Positions 1 to 31,906 of a stretch of 64,000 nt of DNA are shown one piece after another. How positions within the stretch are numbered: the first letter of the stretch is position 1; each line of letters opens with the position of its first letter. Made by a program: the position numbers and the translations under genes. The notes below the pieces were generated by a model. That model worked only from the letters and a program-made list of their open reading frames with translations, did no database searches and was not told the DNA's origin. Source of the DNA: Solea solea (taxonomy: Eukaryota > Chordata > Actinopteri > Pleuronectiformes > Soleidae); the NCBI RefSeq assembly GCF_958295425.1, contig NC_081149.1:5051194-5115193 (forward strand). The letters run 5' to 3'.

Positions 1-18867
<18,867 letters not shown>

Positions 18868-18872
18868 CCTGC

Positions 18873-21800
18873 CTGTGGAGACAGTGGGTGGAACAGGTTT
18901 TTGCACCGAGACACAGAAAACACATGCATCCACGTCCTTCAGCACGTGTCGGCCAGTGACTCTTCAACTCATTTGTCAAATGTGAAGACGGGATTGTTTA
19001 CAGGCCGTTTTTAAAACATTCTTCTCCTGTGGGCGACGATGACGCTGGTTGGTCTTATATGGGGATTAGGGACAACCAGGGACACCTATCACTCACCTAC
19101 ATGACAAAAATCTCCTTACAGTATTTGGTTTAGGTTTCCTCAGGGAAGTACAGGAACCCAAACACAGCAGGCGATGGTTAAACAGGACATGATGCAATAA
19201 CTCAGGAGATGTAATCTGTGCATCGCGCTCTTTAAATGGGAATGGCATGGTGCCAGAATCTAAACACAACACAGTCAGAAGCTACTGTCAAAGAAAGAGA
19301 TATCGCCGATGAGTGCAGTGACGAATGAGTCACGAGACGTGGGCTCAGGCAGTCGGACCGTCTGTGACTGACAGGTCTGACCAGTCTAAACACAAGTTAC
19401 TTAAAGCTGGAATCTGGGACCTTTATGTACACGTGACGGTCCAAATCCTCTGTCAAACAAGTTCACACAATTTTTTTTTTTAAGTATTTAAGTTTTTATT
19501 TTATTGAAAATAAACACAAAGCAAATTTTCCATCCAGGAAAATTGCTCAAATCTTTGGACTTTGTGCTCCCTGATTTGTTCTTTGTGCTCCCTCACTTGT
19601 TCTGTGCACTGTTTTTTGTTTGTGGGTGGACCTTAGGAAGCTGCCTGCTGATTGGCTACTGAGTTTTGGAGCGACAGCTCAATGGACCGGAAGTTGTCAC
19701 GGGCTTGGAGTCGCTGTCTGTCTGGAACCCGTTTTCCCCGTCGACATCCAACAAAATATTTATCTGCAGATTGTCAGATTATAAACGTTAGATACTTATA
19801 ATTATTTTGTATCTTCAAACAATAAAATACAATATTTTTGAATGATTAAATCGATATTTTATTTGCTTCTTAAAAAGTGTTGTTTGAATATATTGACAAA
19901 ACCTTAACAATATTGATATTCACATTCATTAAAGCGCACTGTTTTCATTTGAACTCTCACCCTAAATCCTAAAAACGCCCGTCAAGTGTAAACATTATTG
20001 CTGGAAAGGCTTCAACAAAGCATCGTTCCTGAAGCTATCACATTCCTCACCACCATTAAATAATTACCCCAACTTGACGAAATCCCTGAACAAGCAAGAA
20101 TGTGTCCACTGTGCAATATCACTGCACATATCTTCTCGACAGAGACCCCCACCAACATTAGTCGTATATAAACACATCTGGAGAGCAGCACGCCCACGCC
20201 AAAACCCCGTCAGATGTATGAGTGTCACATTTACAAACAGACTGACTCACTGAGTCAATTGCAATCAGACATGATTATAATCCATCAGCTGAGCGGATTC
20301 GATTTCACACGTCCACCACAAGTCCAGCGTGACACGGGGTTGAAAGGTGTTACCTTTTCGTTTTTGGTTTTGACCTCCACTCCCACTCCCCCTGGTCATA
20401 TCTCTGTCTCGTGCATTCGCCATCCACCAGGTTCTAAGCAAATATGACATTTTCGGAGGCGGAGAATGTCCGGCTAGGTTTCAATTGCAGAGATATAATC
20501 CTCAGGGAGGGAGGGGGTTCACTGTTGTAGTCCTCACAAATCCTCTTTTCAATCCTTATGTCATTCTTAGCATGAACGTTTTTCTGTAACGTCTGTCGAC
20601 CGCATGCATCACTGGGACGTGATGCATGAGAGAAAGTGGAACGGAGACAGAGACGGTGGAACGAACGGCGTGGAGGGATTTTGCCTTTTTTGGGGGGCTA
20701 AAACCAGGTGTGGAAATTGAAAATTTTGCCTTTGACGAGTACAGCTCTCAAACACAAAAAAGCTTGTTAATCTGTTACGTTGCATTGCAGAATAATACAA
20801 TCAGAAGAGGGAATGGCACAATGACAATGGGCCAATGATTGATTTCAAGGTAAAAAAATTTAAGGTGTCAAAACCAGTAACACAAGGCAGGGTTTCTCAA
20901 TCCTGACCTCCTCGGTGCGAGCTGTCAGAACCGTGGATGAAGGTATTACGACAATTTATCGTGCGTTTCAGTTGCAGCCAGAAGTCAGAATTGTGGTTAG
21001 GATTTCCGGCTCAAGAAGTTGGCACAACCTCTCCAAACCAGACATGGGGTTCTACTCATACAATCACCAGTATTTTTAGTATTCATTTTAAATTAATTTT
21101 ACGATAGTTTGTGTGCCAAAAACTGTGTAGAGCGTTGCTAGCGATGACAAGACAGTGACCTTTCCCCCAAATTCTCTGGAACTGGAATGTGATGTCACTC
21201 TAACTTCTGAACCTCCAACCTCCGGTGTAAATGGAACGCAAAATTAGAGCATCATAAAAGTGTATAGCGTACAGCTTGGATGACAAAGTCCTCAATTTTT
21301 CCTGCCTCGTCCTTCTGGTTTACCTCCTTTTCCATTTCCAACCCTTCCCTTTGCGGTCCCTGACATGTACGTATAACATCCTGTATATTTCTTACTTGAT
21401 GTTATCACACTGTTGGACCTTCTACAATTACAGATGATCGGTCTGTTACATCTTTTGAACAACTTAAATGTTAATGAGACATTTTGTGCTGATCCATTTA
21501 CCACCAAGCTACATAACCAGCAATTCAAAAACATAATGTTCTAACTAAGTGGCAGACATTTGCAGGATGTATGAACTGGTCACATGGGAGGCAAATGTAT
21601 TTCTTTCTCCAATATTCGATGCCAATCACGTCAGATAATCCCTTATCGGAATAATGCTGCATGTCTCATCTCTAGGAGTGAAAGCTGGATAGGTCAGGGG
21701 CAGGCCTTGAAAAAAATAAAGCAATAGCATGTGTCCTACTTGGAGAGCGGTGCTGAGGACTGCAAGGACACACTCAAGGAACTAAAAGCTGTTCTGCAAA

Positions 21801-23500
21801 TCTGTCTTCCTCTCTCCACCCCTCAAAAACAGAAAGATTATTTTCCCCGCTCCAGGAAAAGTCAGAGCTGCTTCCAGATGAAATGTAGCCGGCTCTGCTC
21901 AGCTGAGGACACCAGAAAGTGAAGGCGCTTGTTGCCATTTTTCCCTGAAAGGTTTTCCACGAAGTAAAAGAAACAGATGCTGTTCAAAGTATCAGCACAA
22001 CAACAAAGGACTTGTAGTAAATAGGTTTGTTGCACCACATTAGCGATATACAAGTCAGCCAGTTCAGATCGTTTGGTCAAGGAGCTTCTAGTAAATCCTG
22101 GATTTTGCAGCAACATGAAACAGGTATTACACTTCAATGCCAAGAGGCACACCCCTTTAAAGAGAAGCCAAGAAGGTTTTTGAGAGTTCTGGAAACAAAT
22201 GTCAGTGGTGAGAGCAAAAAGAGCCAAAAAACGGTTGACGGTTGAAAAGAGAGAAAAGAGAGTGTCTTCCAAAGTGACCCGCCAAAATAATGGAAACAGA
22301 ATAAATGCGAGGGTGCTTTACCGTAAACATCTCAGATTGGTGAAGATGACCTACGCAGTACACGATAACGTCACAATAAGTCATGTACTTACGACACATC
22401 TTCTTAATCGTCATGGTTTCCAGGAGGACGAGCTGATGACAGAACGAGTTAATCAACCAGAAGAGAGGAATTTGCTCACTGTAAATGAGCCAACATTGCT
22501 GCTGTAGTTGAATGTTCACACAACATGAAAGCAGAACACGAACAAACAACCGCAGATTTCAGCCGAGCCCCACTTATATTCATCCACATTAATGATTCAG
22601 CCAGGTCTAACCAATCGTGGACGTTGGTTTAAGAGATCAGACGGATGTATGACGTCTATATGCAGAGCAATACCTCGCCACACAATCTGCCTGCCCCTGA
22701 TCTCAACTCATACTCCTGGAATTCTTTGATAATCTGTGACTGTTCATCTATTTAGACCTTTAGGCATCAAAAATCAAACTGCAAACTCCACCCCAAATAA
22801 TCATGCGCAACTTTAATTTGTTTTTGTAGAAAGTCCAAGAATATTATTACATAATTACAAGAATATTACATAAAATTCTTGCACTTTTGACCTTTAATTT
22901 TTTTATAGTAGACAATAGTATTGTAGACAATAATAATAATAATATATAATTGAAACACAAAATACTTACAATGGCTGATAATTGCAGTAAATCCATAAAT
23001 GCTGCTGGTCTCATAATTTCAGACAGTTTTAAGAGAAAATGTAATCACTGGAACGACTACATCATGATGATGTCATGTAAACGTTAATGAATTAATGATG
23101 TCTAATGAAAATATTAGACACTGTTCATATTGACAGATCAACTGCTCAGCAAAGACATGAAACTGACTTCCACAATGTTCACCTTCGCTCTGAATCCCTG
23201 TCTGTGTATTTTATAAATATGAATTTCAGTGTGTTGTCACCAAGTAGACATCTGTGTTTGTGTTTGTGTGTTTGTGTGTGTGTGCGCTGGTGTCTGATCG
23301 TCTCAGAGGATTATTTCCAGTGGTTGATTGTTTGGTGTGAGCTTTGCAAAGGGATCGAGATATAATCCCAGCCCCTGCCCACCATCCTCCACCCCTTCCA
23401 CAAAGAAAGGCAGATGATAATGATGGTCAAAGCAGGGCTACAACACACACTACACGATCAAACACACACGTAACTCGGTGAATAAAAAACGAAATCGCAA
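18873..23500. other. Putative 5' intron of the transporter, no exon recognised
   Basis: Mixed AT-rich sequence. GACAGCTCAATGGACCGGAA near 19672 recurs near 28266 as a dispersed repeat. Short frames around 21.7-22.5 kb (for example MSYLESGAEDCKDTLKELKA at 21731) have no recognised homology and no clear splice frame; TGACCCGCCAAAATAATGGA near 22275 resembles a Tc1-type end. Nothing further could be supported. Confidence 0.45.
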
Positions 23501-23964
23501 TTTATGCTGTGTTTCCATCATGGTACAGTATGGTTTGGAATTGTTAAGCGGTCAGGCTTGTGTTTCAACTGAGAACAGTACCTTTACTTTGTAGGCGGCG
23601 TGTGGACTGTAACCGACGACAACGAATGACGACACGGAACTGGACAACAACAGACAATAATGGAGGATGTCCAGCGTCTAGTTTGTGGCCCTCTGTCTCA
23701 ACAAGACATCAAGCTTTTGTATGAGAATAGACTGCAGCCGTCGAAGACACACAAGTCGCAAAGTAGTGACATTTTTATGTCACACAGTCAGCTGACTACC
23801 GTACCATTTTACCCTGGTAGCCCAAGAGACGGGTGCCAAAGAATGGTCATTTTGGTATGATTCCTAATGGAAAGGCAAAGAAATACGTATCCGTACAGTG
23901 CCAAACTGAACCAATCATGGCTACCTTGTGACTACCTTGACCCTAAGTTTCTAGCTTGTTGCTC

Positions 23965-24135
23965 TCTACGGGTCGCCGTAGCGGACGATCCGCATATTTG
24001 GTGGAGATTCTTTTGCACTGGATGCCCTTCCTGACGCAACCCACCCAATTATCTGGCCTTCGGACCAGCACTGGATGTGGCCCCCCCAGTGGCAAGGGTC
24101 AAGTTAGAGTGTCCAATTAACAATGGGGATTGGGT
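23965..24135. mobile_element. Dispersed fish repeat fragment with GGATGCCCTTCCTGACGCAA
   Basis: GCCGTAGCGGACGATCCGC, GGATGCCCTTCCTGACGCAA and GGACCAGCACTGGATGTGGC are phrases of a widespread teleost repeat. Class not certain. Confidence 0.45.
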
Positions 24136-24401
24136 GACCAAGTTCTTTCCACTTGGCTATAGGCTGCCCTTACATAAATATACTTATGGGTAGTATATTC
24201 AAGGAACCCTACTAAATGTTGCACAATGGACCTTTAAAACACATAAACACATTGCAGCTTTTCTAGCGGTTACAACCCGGGAACTCAAAACCATTTCAAC
24301 TGTTTGTGTAGTGACCACTTTCCCGCCGTCGAAAGGGACGTTCCTTTATGAGTTCTGCCAACCTTCCCCACCAATAAACCGACCTCTGCAGACGCAGATA
24401 T

Positions 24402-24402
24402 T

Positions 24403-24440
<38 letters not shown>
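24402..24440. repeat. (CA)n microsatellite
   Basis: About 18 uninterrupted CA units. Confidence 0.95.
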
Positions 24441-24441
<1 letters not shown>

Positions 24442-25369
24442 CTCACTGTCCACGCAGCACAAGCAGAGATGAACCTAATGCCCTCAAACATATGCATTTG
24501 AGTGCCATTAAACACGTGTCTGCGTCACGGCTTCGGCAGCAGCACGGTTAAACGCTGCATATTAACCCTTTCAACAGAGGTCAGTGTCAATCACATGTGG
24601 GTGAGTGCGCATCCTCGGGTGGCTTGTTTAACACCGCGGCGGATGGCAGGGCCAGCTCCATGATACATGCTTTATGTATGTGTATGTTTTAGATTATAAC
24701 ATTGTTTTTTTGTCTGAGGAAAGCCGTGTATACAAAAAATGTTTATGTATTACTTAACAGAGCTCCAGGAGCCGACATCATGCAATCCCATCATGCAACA
24801 CCAAAACAACGCCATTTTGGCAGGAATCATGTAACCAGCTGTGTTTCCATCATGGTACGGTTCGATTTGGAATGTAAAGCCCTGGGTTAGGCTTGCGTTT
24901 TAAATTAGAACAGTACCTTCATTTTGGTAGTTCTGGGTGTGCACTGTAACCGTCAACAGACAACAATGAAGGAAGTCCACTGCAGCTCTTTTTTCCTGCT
25001 TGGTTTGTGGCTGTTTGTCTCAACAAGACGTATCTAACCAGCAGCATATGCTTTGTGTCCATCATGGTACTGTTCAGTTTGAAACGGTAGTCCTGGGTCA
25101 GACTTGCATTTCAGTTTTGTTACTTTTACTTGGTCGCTGGTGTTTGGGCTGTGACCAATGGCCACGTAGTGCGACACCATACCGGTGTGACAACAAAGAA
25201 CAACAACATCCAATGGGACACAACAGACAACAAAGGAGGACGTCCAGCAGCTCCTTTTTTCCTGCTCGGTTTGTGGTTGTTTGTCTCAATAAGACAGACA
25301 GGATTTGACATGCATACTTCGCATTACCGTAACTCCCATAGACTGTTTGTGATATCTAGAAAATCAAAA

Positions 25370-25500
25370 AACAATGGACTGGCGATCTTTCCAGGGTGTG
25401 ACCCCCGCCTTCCACCCTATATCAGCTGAGATTGGCACAGCACCCCCCGCATGACCCTCATGTGGAGGATAAAGCAGTAGAAGATGTATGGATGGATACT
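25370..25500 (+). mobile_element. 3' remnant of the SINE-like repeat
   Basis: GACTGGCGATCTTTCCAGGG, GTGACCCCCGCCTT, CCTCATGTGGAGGATAAAGC and GATGGATAC form the tail of the repeat seen whole at 18345-18640. Confidence 0.65.
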
Positions 25501-26596
25501 AGAAAGCAGAGAAATAGAGCTTTGCACCCATATACAGTACTTGTCAATACAGTAGACTGACCGTCCAATCCGGTCAGTTTCCCAGTACCGTAATTCCTAA
25601 ACGGTAAATAAATCCAGGCAGCCTGAATATGATGATGGTGATAAGATGGTTAACGCCATATACCTATACCTACACCCATATACCAATTATTTTCTGGCGT
25701 GACGGCAAATTACTTCTGTACAGTCCCACAAAATATTTAAAATAAAATCACAAAAAAACTCCCAAAAAATATATCTGATAATTGAATATGAAGTTTCATA
25801 AAAAATGTAACGTTTTGTTTGTCCAAGAAAAAGCAGAGAGAGAGCGCAGCCAGAAACTTTGATGGGAAGAGATTGAGAGTGTGTGCATATGAAATGTCAA
25901 TGAAAACATAAATAAATAAATATACTTGAGCTTATGTGTGATTTATTCTTCATCTGTGTGTGTGAGCATGTGTCCAACAACTGCCCCCCCCTCCACCCCA
26001 CCCACCTCTCTGAGGCAGATAATCTGAGTGTATTAATCTGATGTTTGAACTCCTTAAGCACAGACCATCTTTCACATCTGCTCTCTTCACCCTTGTAAAG
26101 CTCTGCTATTTATAAACTCTCCCATTCTCCCCTCACTCTCCTCCGCTCTTTCTCTCTCTAGTCTTCTCTTTTCTTTTCTTTCCCCTCCTCCTCCTCCCTC
26201 TCTCACCCTTTTCTGATCAGTCTCCTCTGCAACTTCTGCATCGCCCCTCGCCGCACGCAGCAGGACTGAATTTCACAGTCTCGGCGCAGTAAATCCATCT
26301 TCTCGTTTAGGTCTTAGAAAAAAGAAAAAAAACCTGCTCTCTGATCCTGAGGCTGAGGTCGACGCCGATAACTGACATGATAAAATGTTCAAACAAGAGA
26401 TTTAAAAAGCAACAAATCACTTGTGCAGATAGATCTTTCTATGATTTTTCTTTTTCTGCTGCTCCTCAAACACACAACACTTCATCTTCAGGACGACGGA
26501 GCACAAGAACAAACCCCACTAACTGGTTTAAAACTCAAAAAGTGAATGAATGAATGAATGGATGAATGGGAGGACACTGGTGAAAGAAAGACTTAC
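25500..26596. other. No gene seen; pyrimidine-rich block
   Basis: 25.98-26.25 kb is a long C/T-rich tract without a coding frame. It lies between the candidate 5' exon and the start-codon exon of the transporter. Confidence 0.4.
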
Positions 26597-26709
26597 CTGC
26601 TGTGTGACTCTGTCCCCTGTCTGAGGAGAGCGAGGCATCGGGGGAGAGAGAGAGGAGTGATGTGGAGATGAAGAGGCGACACGAGGCGAAGTCACAGTCT
26701 TTGCGTCAT
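26597..26709 (-). other. slc1a2-like: Candidate 5' non-coding exon of the transporter
   Basis: On the minus strand a strong donor GCAG|GTAAGT (26596) is preceded at 113 bp by an acceptor-like TTTTCCCTCAG. Joined to 18872, the main frame has a TGA just after the exon start and no new Met, so it would be 5' UTR. Two short upstream frames are present: ATG at 26709 (MTQRL, stop), and a 16-codon frame starting MPRSPQTGDRVTQQ whose TGA overlaps the main ATG as ATGA. Assignment to this gene rests only on strand, order and splice signals. Confidence 0.4.
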
Positions 26710-27517
26710 CTGAGGGAAAATTTGCAGATTAATACGACAGCTTGATGCCCTGATCTCACCCTCCCTCCCTCCTTCCTTCCCAGCTCCCTCCCGCACTTGA
26801 AGAGTTCGACCGATTTGGGTTTATCTATAATTGATGCCAATCCTCAATTTTACAATTAAAAATGATTAAAAACTCAACCAAATTTGCTATGAATTTAATT
26901 TCACTCTTCAGACGACACGTGAGACATGGTTTCACGACAGTGTTGTAATGTAACAAAGTACAAATACTTTGTTACTGTACTTAAATAGAAAATTCATGTA
27001 TCTGTACTTTGTTATTTATATTTCTAGCAACTTTTTCTTTTAGGCGATTACCCTTTTTTGTATACTTTTACGTCTAAAATTCAAGTACATTTTATATCAG
27101 AAAATGACTTTTGATACTTAAGTACAGTGGTGAAGGTGTTCGGCATTATCCTCCCTTCCACAGGAGGGCGCTATGGCTCTGCACTGAGTGAATGGACGTG
27201 TACAATACAGTACAGCATCTTCCCCTGAGGATTTTTTGACACATATCAATATCACGTCGACCTGTGAGGCCTCAGAGGGAAACATGGGTGGAGCTGCCGC
27301 TACATACTGCACACACATACACACACGCACACACTGTACATAAACAGAACGACAGCAGATAGAAAGTGATAACGAAGTTGAGGAGTTCAGGTTTGTCATG
27401 ATACTACACTGACACCACCACTTATCAAGTTCATGACAACTTAAAGACTTTGGTCCTGACGTGGAAACTTTTTCCTGAGAAACACGCAAACATAATCCCA
27501 ATAATCTGAAGACGCTT
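26710..27517. other. Upstream region of the transporter, no gene seen
   Basis: A CCCTCCCTCC/TTCC tract at 26758-26795, then the AACAAAGTACAAATACTTTG dispersed repeat at about 26950-27125. A promoter could lie here but no TATA or other diagnostic element was identified. Confidence 0.35.
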
Positions 27518-27529
27518 CTGACCAATCAG

Positions 27530-28165
27530 TGGAATTTGGAATTTCCAAAATCTATTTATAATTCCAAAATCTACTTACAATTCCAAAATCTCTTTATAAT
27601 CCCAAAATCTACTTATAGTTCTAAAATATACTTATAGTTCTAAAATCTACTTATAATTCCAAATCTATTTATAATTCCAAAATCTAATTATAATTCCAAA
27701 ATCTATTTATAATATCAAAATCTACTAATAGTTCCAAAATCTACTTATAATTCCAAAATATACTAATAGTTCCAAAATCTACTTATAATTCCAAATCTAC
27801 TTATATTCCAAAATATACTAATAGTTCCAAAATCTACTTATAATTTCAGAATCTACTTATAATTCCAATATCTATTTATAATTTCAAAATCTACTAATAG
27901 TTCCAAAATCTACTTATAATTCCAAAATATACTAATAGTTCTAAAATCTACTTATAATTTCAGAATCTACTTATAATTCCAAAATCTACTTATAGTTCCA
28001 AAATCTACTTATAATTCCAAATCTACTTATAATTCCAAATCTATTTTATTTTCAAAATCTACTAATAGTTCCAAAATCTACTTATAATTTCAGAATCTAC
28101 TTATAATTTCAAAATATACTAATAGTTCCAAAATCTACTTATAATTCAAAAATCTACTAACTAAA
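27530..28165 (+). repeat. TTCCAAAATCTACTTATAA minisatellite, array A
   Basis: About 30 units of 18-20 bp. Two variants, ACTTATAATTCC and ACTAATAGTTCC, often alternate, giving a higher-order period near 38 bp. Confidence 0.92.
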
Positions 28166-29005
28166 ACAAAAATGAACCACAAAATCAAAAATACACAAAT
28201 TGCAAATAAAATATCAATTTAATCGTTCAGAAACATTGTAATTTATTTATTTATTATGTGTTGGAGCGACAGCTCAATGGACTGGAAGTACACAAATGAG
28301 TCGGAACAAACACAATTCCGATCATTAAATCAAAAAGTGTATTTTCAAACGAATAAAAAACAACATTTTGGAACGATTAAATCGATATTTTAATTTGTGT
28401 ATTTTGATTTTTGTTTTGCTCGATTCATAAAGTGCTGTTGACACAAATCTAATTCCATGCTCGTCGCCCTCACGTCGCACTCCATAAACCACGTTTTGTC
28501 CCTTTTTCTTTGACAGAGGAGGACGGAGAGGGAGGGAGGGGGGAGAGGGGGTGGTGGACGTAGCACATTGTAAACTTTACTCACTGTACAACACCCAGCA
28601 CGATTGGATTTCAGAGGCAGACTTTGTGTTTGAACTGCTCCTGCAATTAGCAGAGGATAGACTTACAGTTCACCTGCTGCACAATGGAGGCACCGGCCCT
28701 GTCGTACAAACCCCTGTTCACGTCCTGCCCCTCTCCATCTGTCTCTCCTCTGGGACTCTGTCTGTCTGTGTGTACATGTATTTATATCTTTGTGAGGACA
28801 TTTTGACCTTGCAGAGACACTTTGTCTGTTTCAGACCTAGTTTTAGGGCTAGAGTTACAGTTGGATTTAGATTAGGATTAGGTACCAATGCTGCTTTTCT
28901 ACTATACTTTCTACTATACTATTCCTGCTCCAACAAGGTTCCAAGTGACCTGAACCCATAATAAAATGTGACTTTAACAGACTGCCGGACACTGATTGGT
29001 CAGTT
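28166..29005. other. Spacer between the two inverted arrays
   Basis: Contains GGAGCGACAGCTCAATGGAC (also at about 19670), the TTTGTGAGGACATTTTGACC repeat phrase and CACTGATTGGTCAG near 28989. No gene recognised. Confidence 0.5.
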
Positions 29006-29280
29006 CCAAAATCTTCTTCTAATTTATAAGAAGATTTTGGAATTATGAGTAGATTTTGGAAATATAAATAGATTTTGGAATTATAAGTACATTTTGGAAT
29101 TATAAGTACATTTTGGAATTATGAGTAGATTTTGGAATTCTAATCAGATTTTAGAATTATGAGTAGAATTTGGAACTATAAGTAGATTTTGGAATTATTA
29201 GGAGATATTGGAATTATGAGTAGAATTTAGAACTATAAGTATATTTGTGAATTAGATTTTGGAATTATAAATAGATTGTG
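29006..29280 (-). repeat. TTATAAGTAGATTTTGGAA minisatellite, array B (inverted copy of array A)
   Basis: About 13 units reading TAGATTTTGGAATTATAAG, the reverse complement of array A, with variants such as GAATTATGAGTAGATTT. Confidence 0.92.
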
Positions 29281-29659
29281 GACAAACAGGACAGTGGACG
29301 AGTGCAAACAACAAACCAACGTGGAGGTGTGTAAGGAAGGAAGGAAGACGTGACTGTAAACAGATCACACACATATATAGGCTGCCAGTCTAATCCGGAC
29401 ACATCGGGACGGAGTGACGGCTGGTGTGGGTGGACGGAGTTCTGTAAGGAGACACTGAGACTGAGGAGGGACAGATAAGGATAGAGAGTGTGGGGGGGAG
29501 AGGTGGTGTAAGAGGAGAGGTGGGGACGGCAGGGATGGCGGTGCAGGCGACTGAAACAAGACGACGAGCACAGTGTGTGAGTGTGTGTGCGTCTGAGTCC
29601 GTTTCACAAACTTGACAATCACACACCGACACGTAATAAGAATAAGAATCTAAACATAA

Positions 29660-29693
<34 letters not shown>

Positions 29694-30241
29694 TGAGGGA
29701 GGCAGACTGCCAGGAGACGCAAACACGGCGCAGCGCCAGTCTGCATTCTGCACCCATTCAAACCTGTTCCTCATTAGACATTAAACAGAATTACCAAAGC
29801 GAGTCCTTCACTCCACTAATGAGGGCTTTGCAGCTCAGATGCTCACAATATTCTCTCTCTCTCTCTCTTGCTCTCTCGCTCTCTCCCGCCCAAACCGTTT
29901 TCCCGAAGGTTAACATTCCATACGCTAATTTCAGTTTTCACGCAGGAAGGACTTGTAGACGCATGTGTTGTTTGTTTGTCAGAGCTGCTGCTGTGTGTCA
30001 GTACAAGCCAGGCATGTGTGTGTGTATATATATGTGTGTGTGTATACTTAACAAGTGTGTGTGTGTGTGTGTGTGTGTCCAGACCCCGTCACTCATTCTC
30101 CCTGACCCTTTTTAATAAGCTGTGAAATTACATTTCAGGCTCGAGGTGTAGCTTCTGCTACACCTGTGTCTGTCTCAGGCGAACAGGCAGACATACGGAC
30201 AGGACAGGAGGTGACACGTCCATCAGAGAGTCTTAACTCAC

Positions 30242-30324
30242 CTTTGACCCTGGCCCCCCTCAGCTGTTTGCCACCACGGCTGGCGGCTGTTGCTGCGGTG
30301 GCGGCGTTTTCCAGGAGGCGTTGC
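30242..30324 (-). other. Candidate isolated exon (83 bp)
   Basis: Minus-strand acceptor-like GACCCAATTAG and strong donor CAAAG|GTGAGT bound an open GC-rich 83-bp segment, one frame of which reads ENAATAATAASRGGKQLRGA. I do not recognise the protein. It could be another 5' exon of the transporter, an exon of an unrelated transcript, or chance. Confidence 0.25.
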
Positions 30325-31849
30325 CTAATTGGGTCAGATTGCAGAGAAAAGAGCATTACGCCTGAAATTGGAAACATATGCACATTATACACCTCAGTGT
30401 GTGTGTGTGTGTGTGTTTGAGTTACAGGTATTACTCATGTTGTGGGGACCAAAATCTGTCGACACCAGAGGTCTCAAACATGGGGCCCACGTCATTAACA
30501 TCACGTTATAATGTGTTATTACAGGGTTTCTTTCACAAATCAATCTGAATTTTTATGCAGTATGTTCCCATTTAAGTTTGGTAAGAATTGACCTACTGAT
30601 GTCACATAAGTTATACATTCTCAAAAAATCCCTATCTTTAATAATGGGCAAAACTGTAATATATCATGTTGATCTAATCTAATCCAGATCACAGATTTGG
30701 CATCTGAAGGTTGTTTTTTCGCCAAAAAATTTACTTTTTTTTCCACTTGACTGACCCCTTCCTGACCAGACTAGATGCTCATTGACCACAACTGAATCTG
30801 CCGTCCCATCAACATCACAGAGATGCATGTAATTCCGCGCAATCTTACTTTTTTCTGACTGATTGGACTATTGCATATAGAGTATAAATGGGCCTTAAAG
30901 AAATTAATTAGAAAGAGATTTGGCATCCGGGACGCGCCAACACCCCGGCGACAAGTCTACAATTTCAGAATTCTTTCTATTTTCCTGCTCCTGGACGTTG
31001 ACCATTAGGATAAATGAGTGCTTGATGACAACGTCTTAGGTCACAACGTCCACACGGAAACAGGCTTAGGTGACTACGCATACTTTTTTTGAGTTTCCAC
31101 TAGACAGGTACTTTTTTTTTTACCTCTGGTGAGGTTCAAAGCGAGCTGAGGCGATACTATGCGTGACGTCGCCAGACTGCCGGCCACTGATTGGTCAGAG
31201 TGCCGTCACAGGAAGAGACGTCCGACACAAGAATCAAGGCTGAACCATGCTGAACTGTAGATTGGTTAAAAAGACTTAACAATCCTAAAAATGTGGATTA
31301 ATTTCCAACAATTACCAGGGAAATGTCTAAAATCTCAATATTTAACAGAGGAGTCTGGTGTATTTAGTGACAGCACTGCTGATCGCGAGCGGCATCACAA
31401 ACCCTGCCGCCGTCTTTCAGTCCAGTGACTGTGTCAGACGGACTCATATTTTTTTTTTGCCTGATTCTAATGATTCAGTTCCACTGAAACAACTGCTTTA
31501 CAAGTCACCAGTCACTCGTTTGTGTGTCGTGCAGTGATGACTCCGCCCCACGTTGAGTAGGTACTACTTTGTAGTGGAAAACCAACCTAAACCAGAGTAC
31601 GTAACTGTAACTGTCCTCTGAAGTCATGGAAACCCGACTCTGTCTGTTTGGGCAATAGCTTTCACTGGAGTACGGTGAGGGGGTTTTGGGGTTTTTTGGA
31701 GGAGGAAGAGGTGAATGATGAAAATGTAAAACAAACCAGGTGGAGAAAGTGAGAGAGTGTGTGAAGATGATGATGAAGGGGTGACAGCAGGCACCTCGTG
31801 GGAGGTCATGGCTCGGTAATTGACGCCCTGACCCGGTGGCTCTGCTGTG

Positions 31850-31850
<1 letters not shown>

Positions 31851-31905
<55 letters not shown>

Positions 31906-31906
31906 G
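31851..31906. repeat. (GACA)n microsatellite
   Basis: About 14 uninterrupted tetranucleotide units. Confidence 0.95.

Larger units (their letters stand above)
23505..25310. repeat. Several copies of the TTTCCATCATGGTAC repeat
   Basis: GTGTTTCCATCATGGTAC occurs near 23511 and 24841, and the shortened GTCCATCATGGTACTGTTCA near 25057. They are followed by CAGTACCTT..., a CTGTAACCG/CTGTGACCA phrase and GGTTTGTGG...TTTGTCTCAA then AAGAC (about 23683, 25003, 25267). The last two copies are nearly tandem, spaced about 220-260 bp. It looks like a hAT-type MITE family, but I could not define termini. Confidence 0.55.

Noticed and set aside
22199..22507. 102-codon plus-strand frame as a gene
   Set aside because: Biased composition, no recognisable domain; a nearby CCGCCAAAATAATGGA phrase suggests transposon remains.
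29365..30125. Serine/valine-rich frames around 29.4-30.1 kb
   Set aside because: They are translations of CA/GA/TG microsatellites.
31851..31906. CRISPR-like or satellite array
   Set aside because: It is a plain tetranucleotide microsatellite without spacers.
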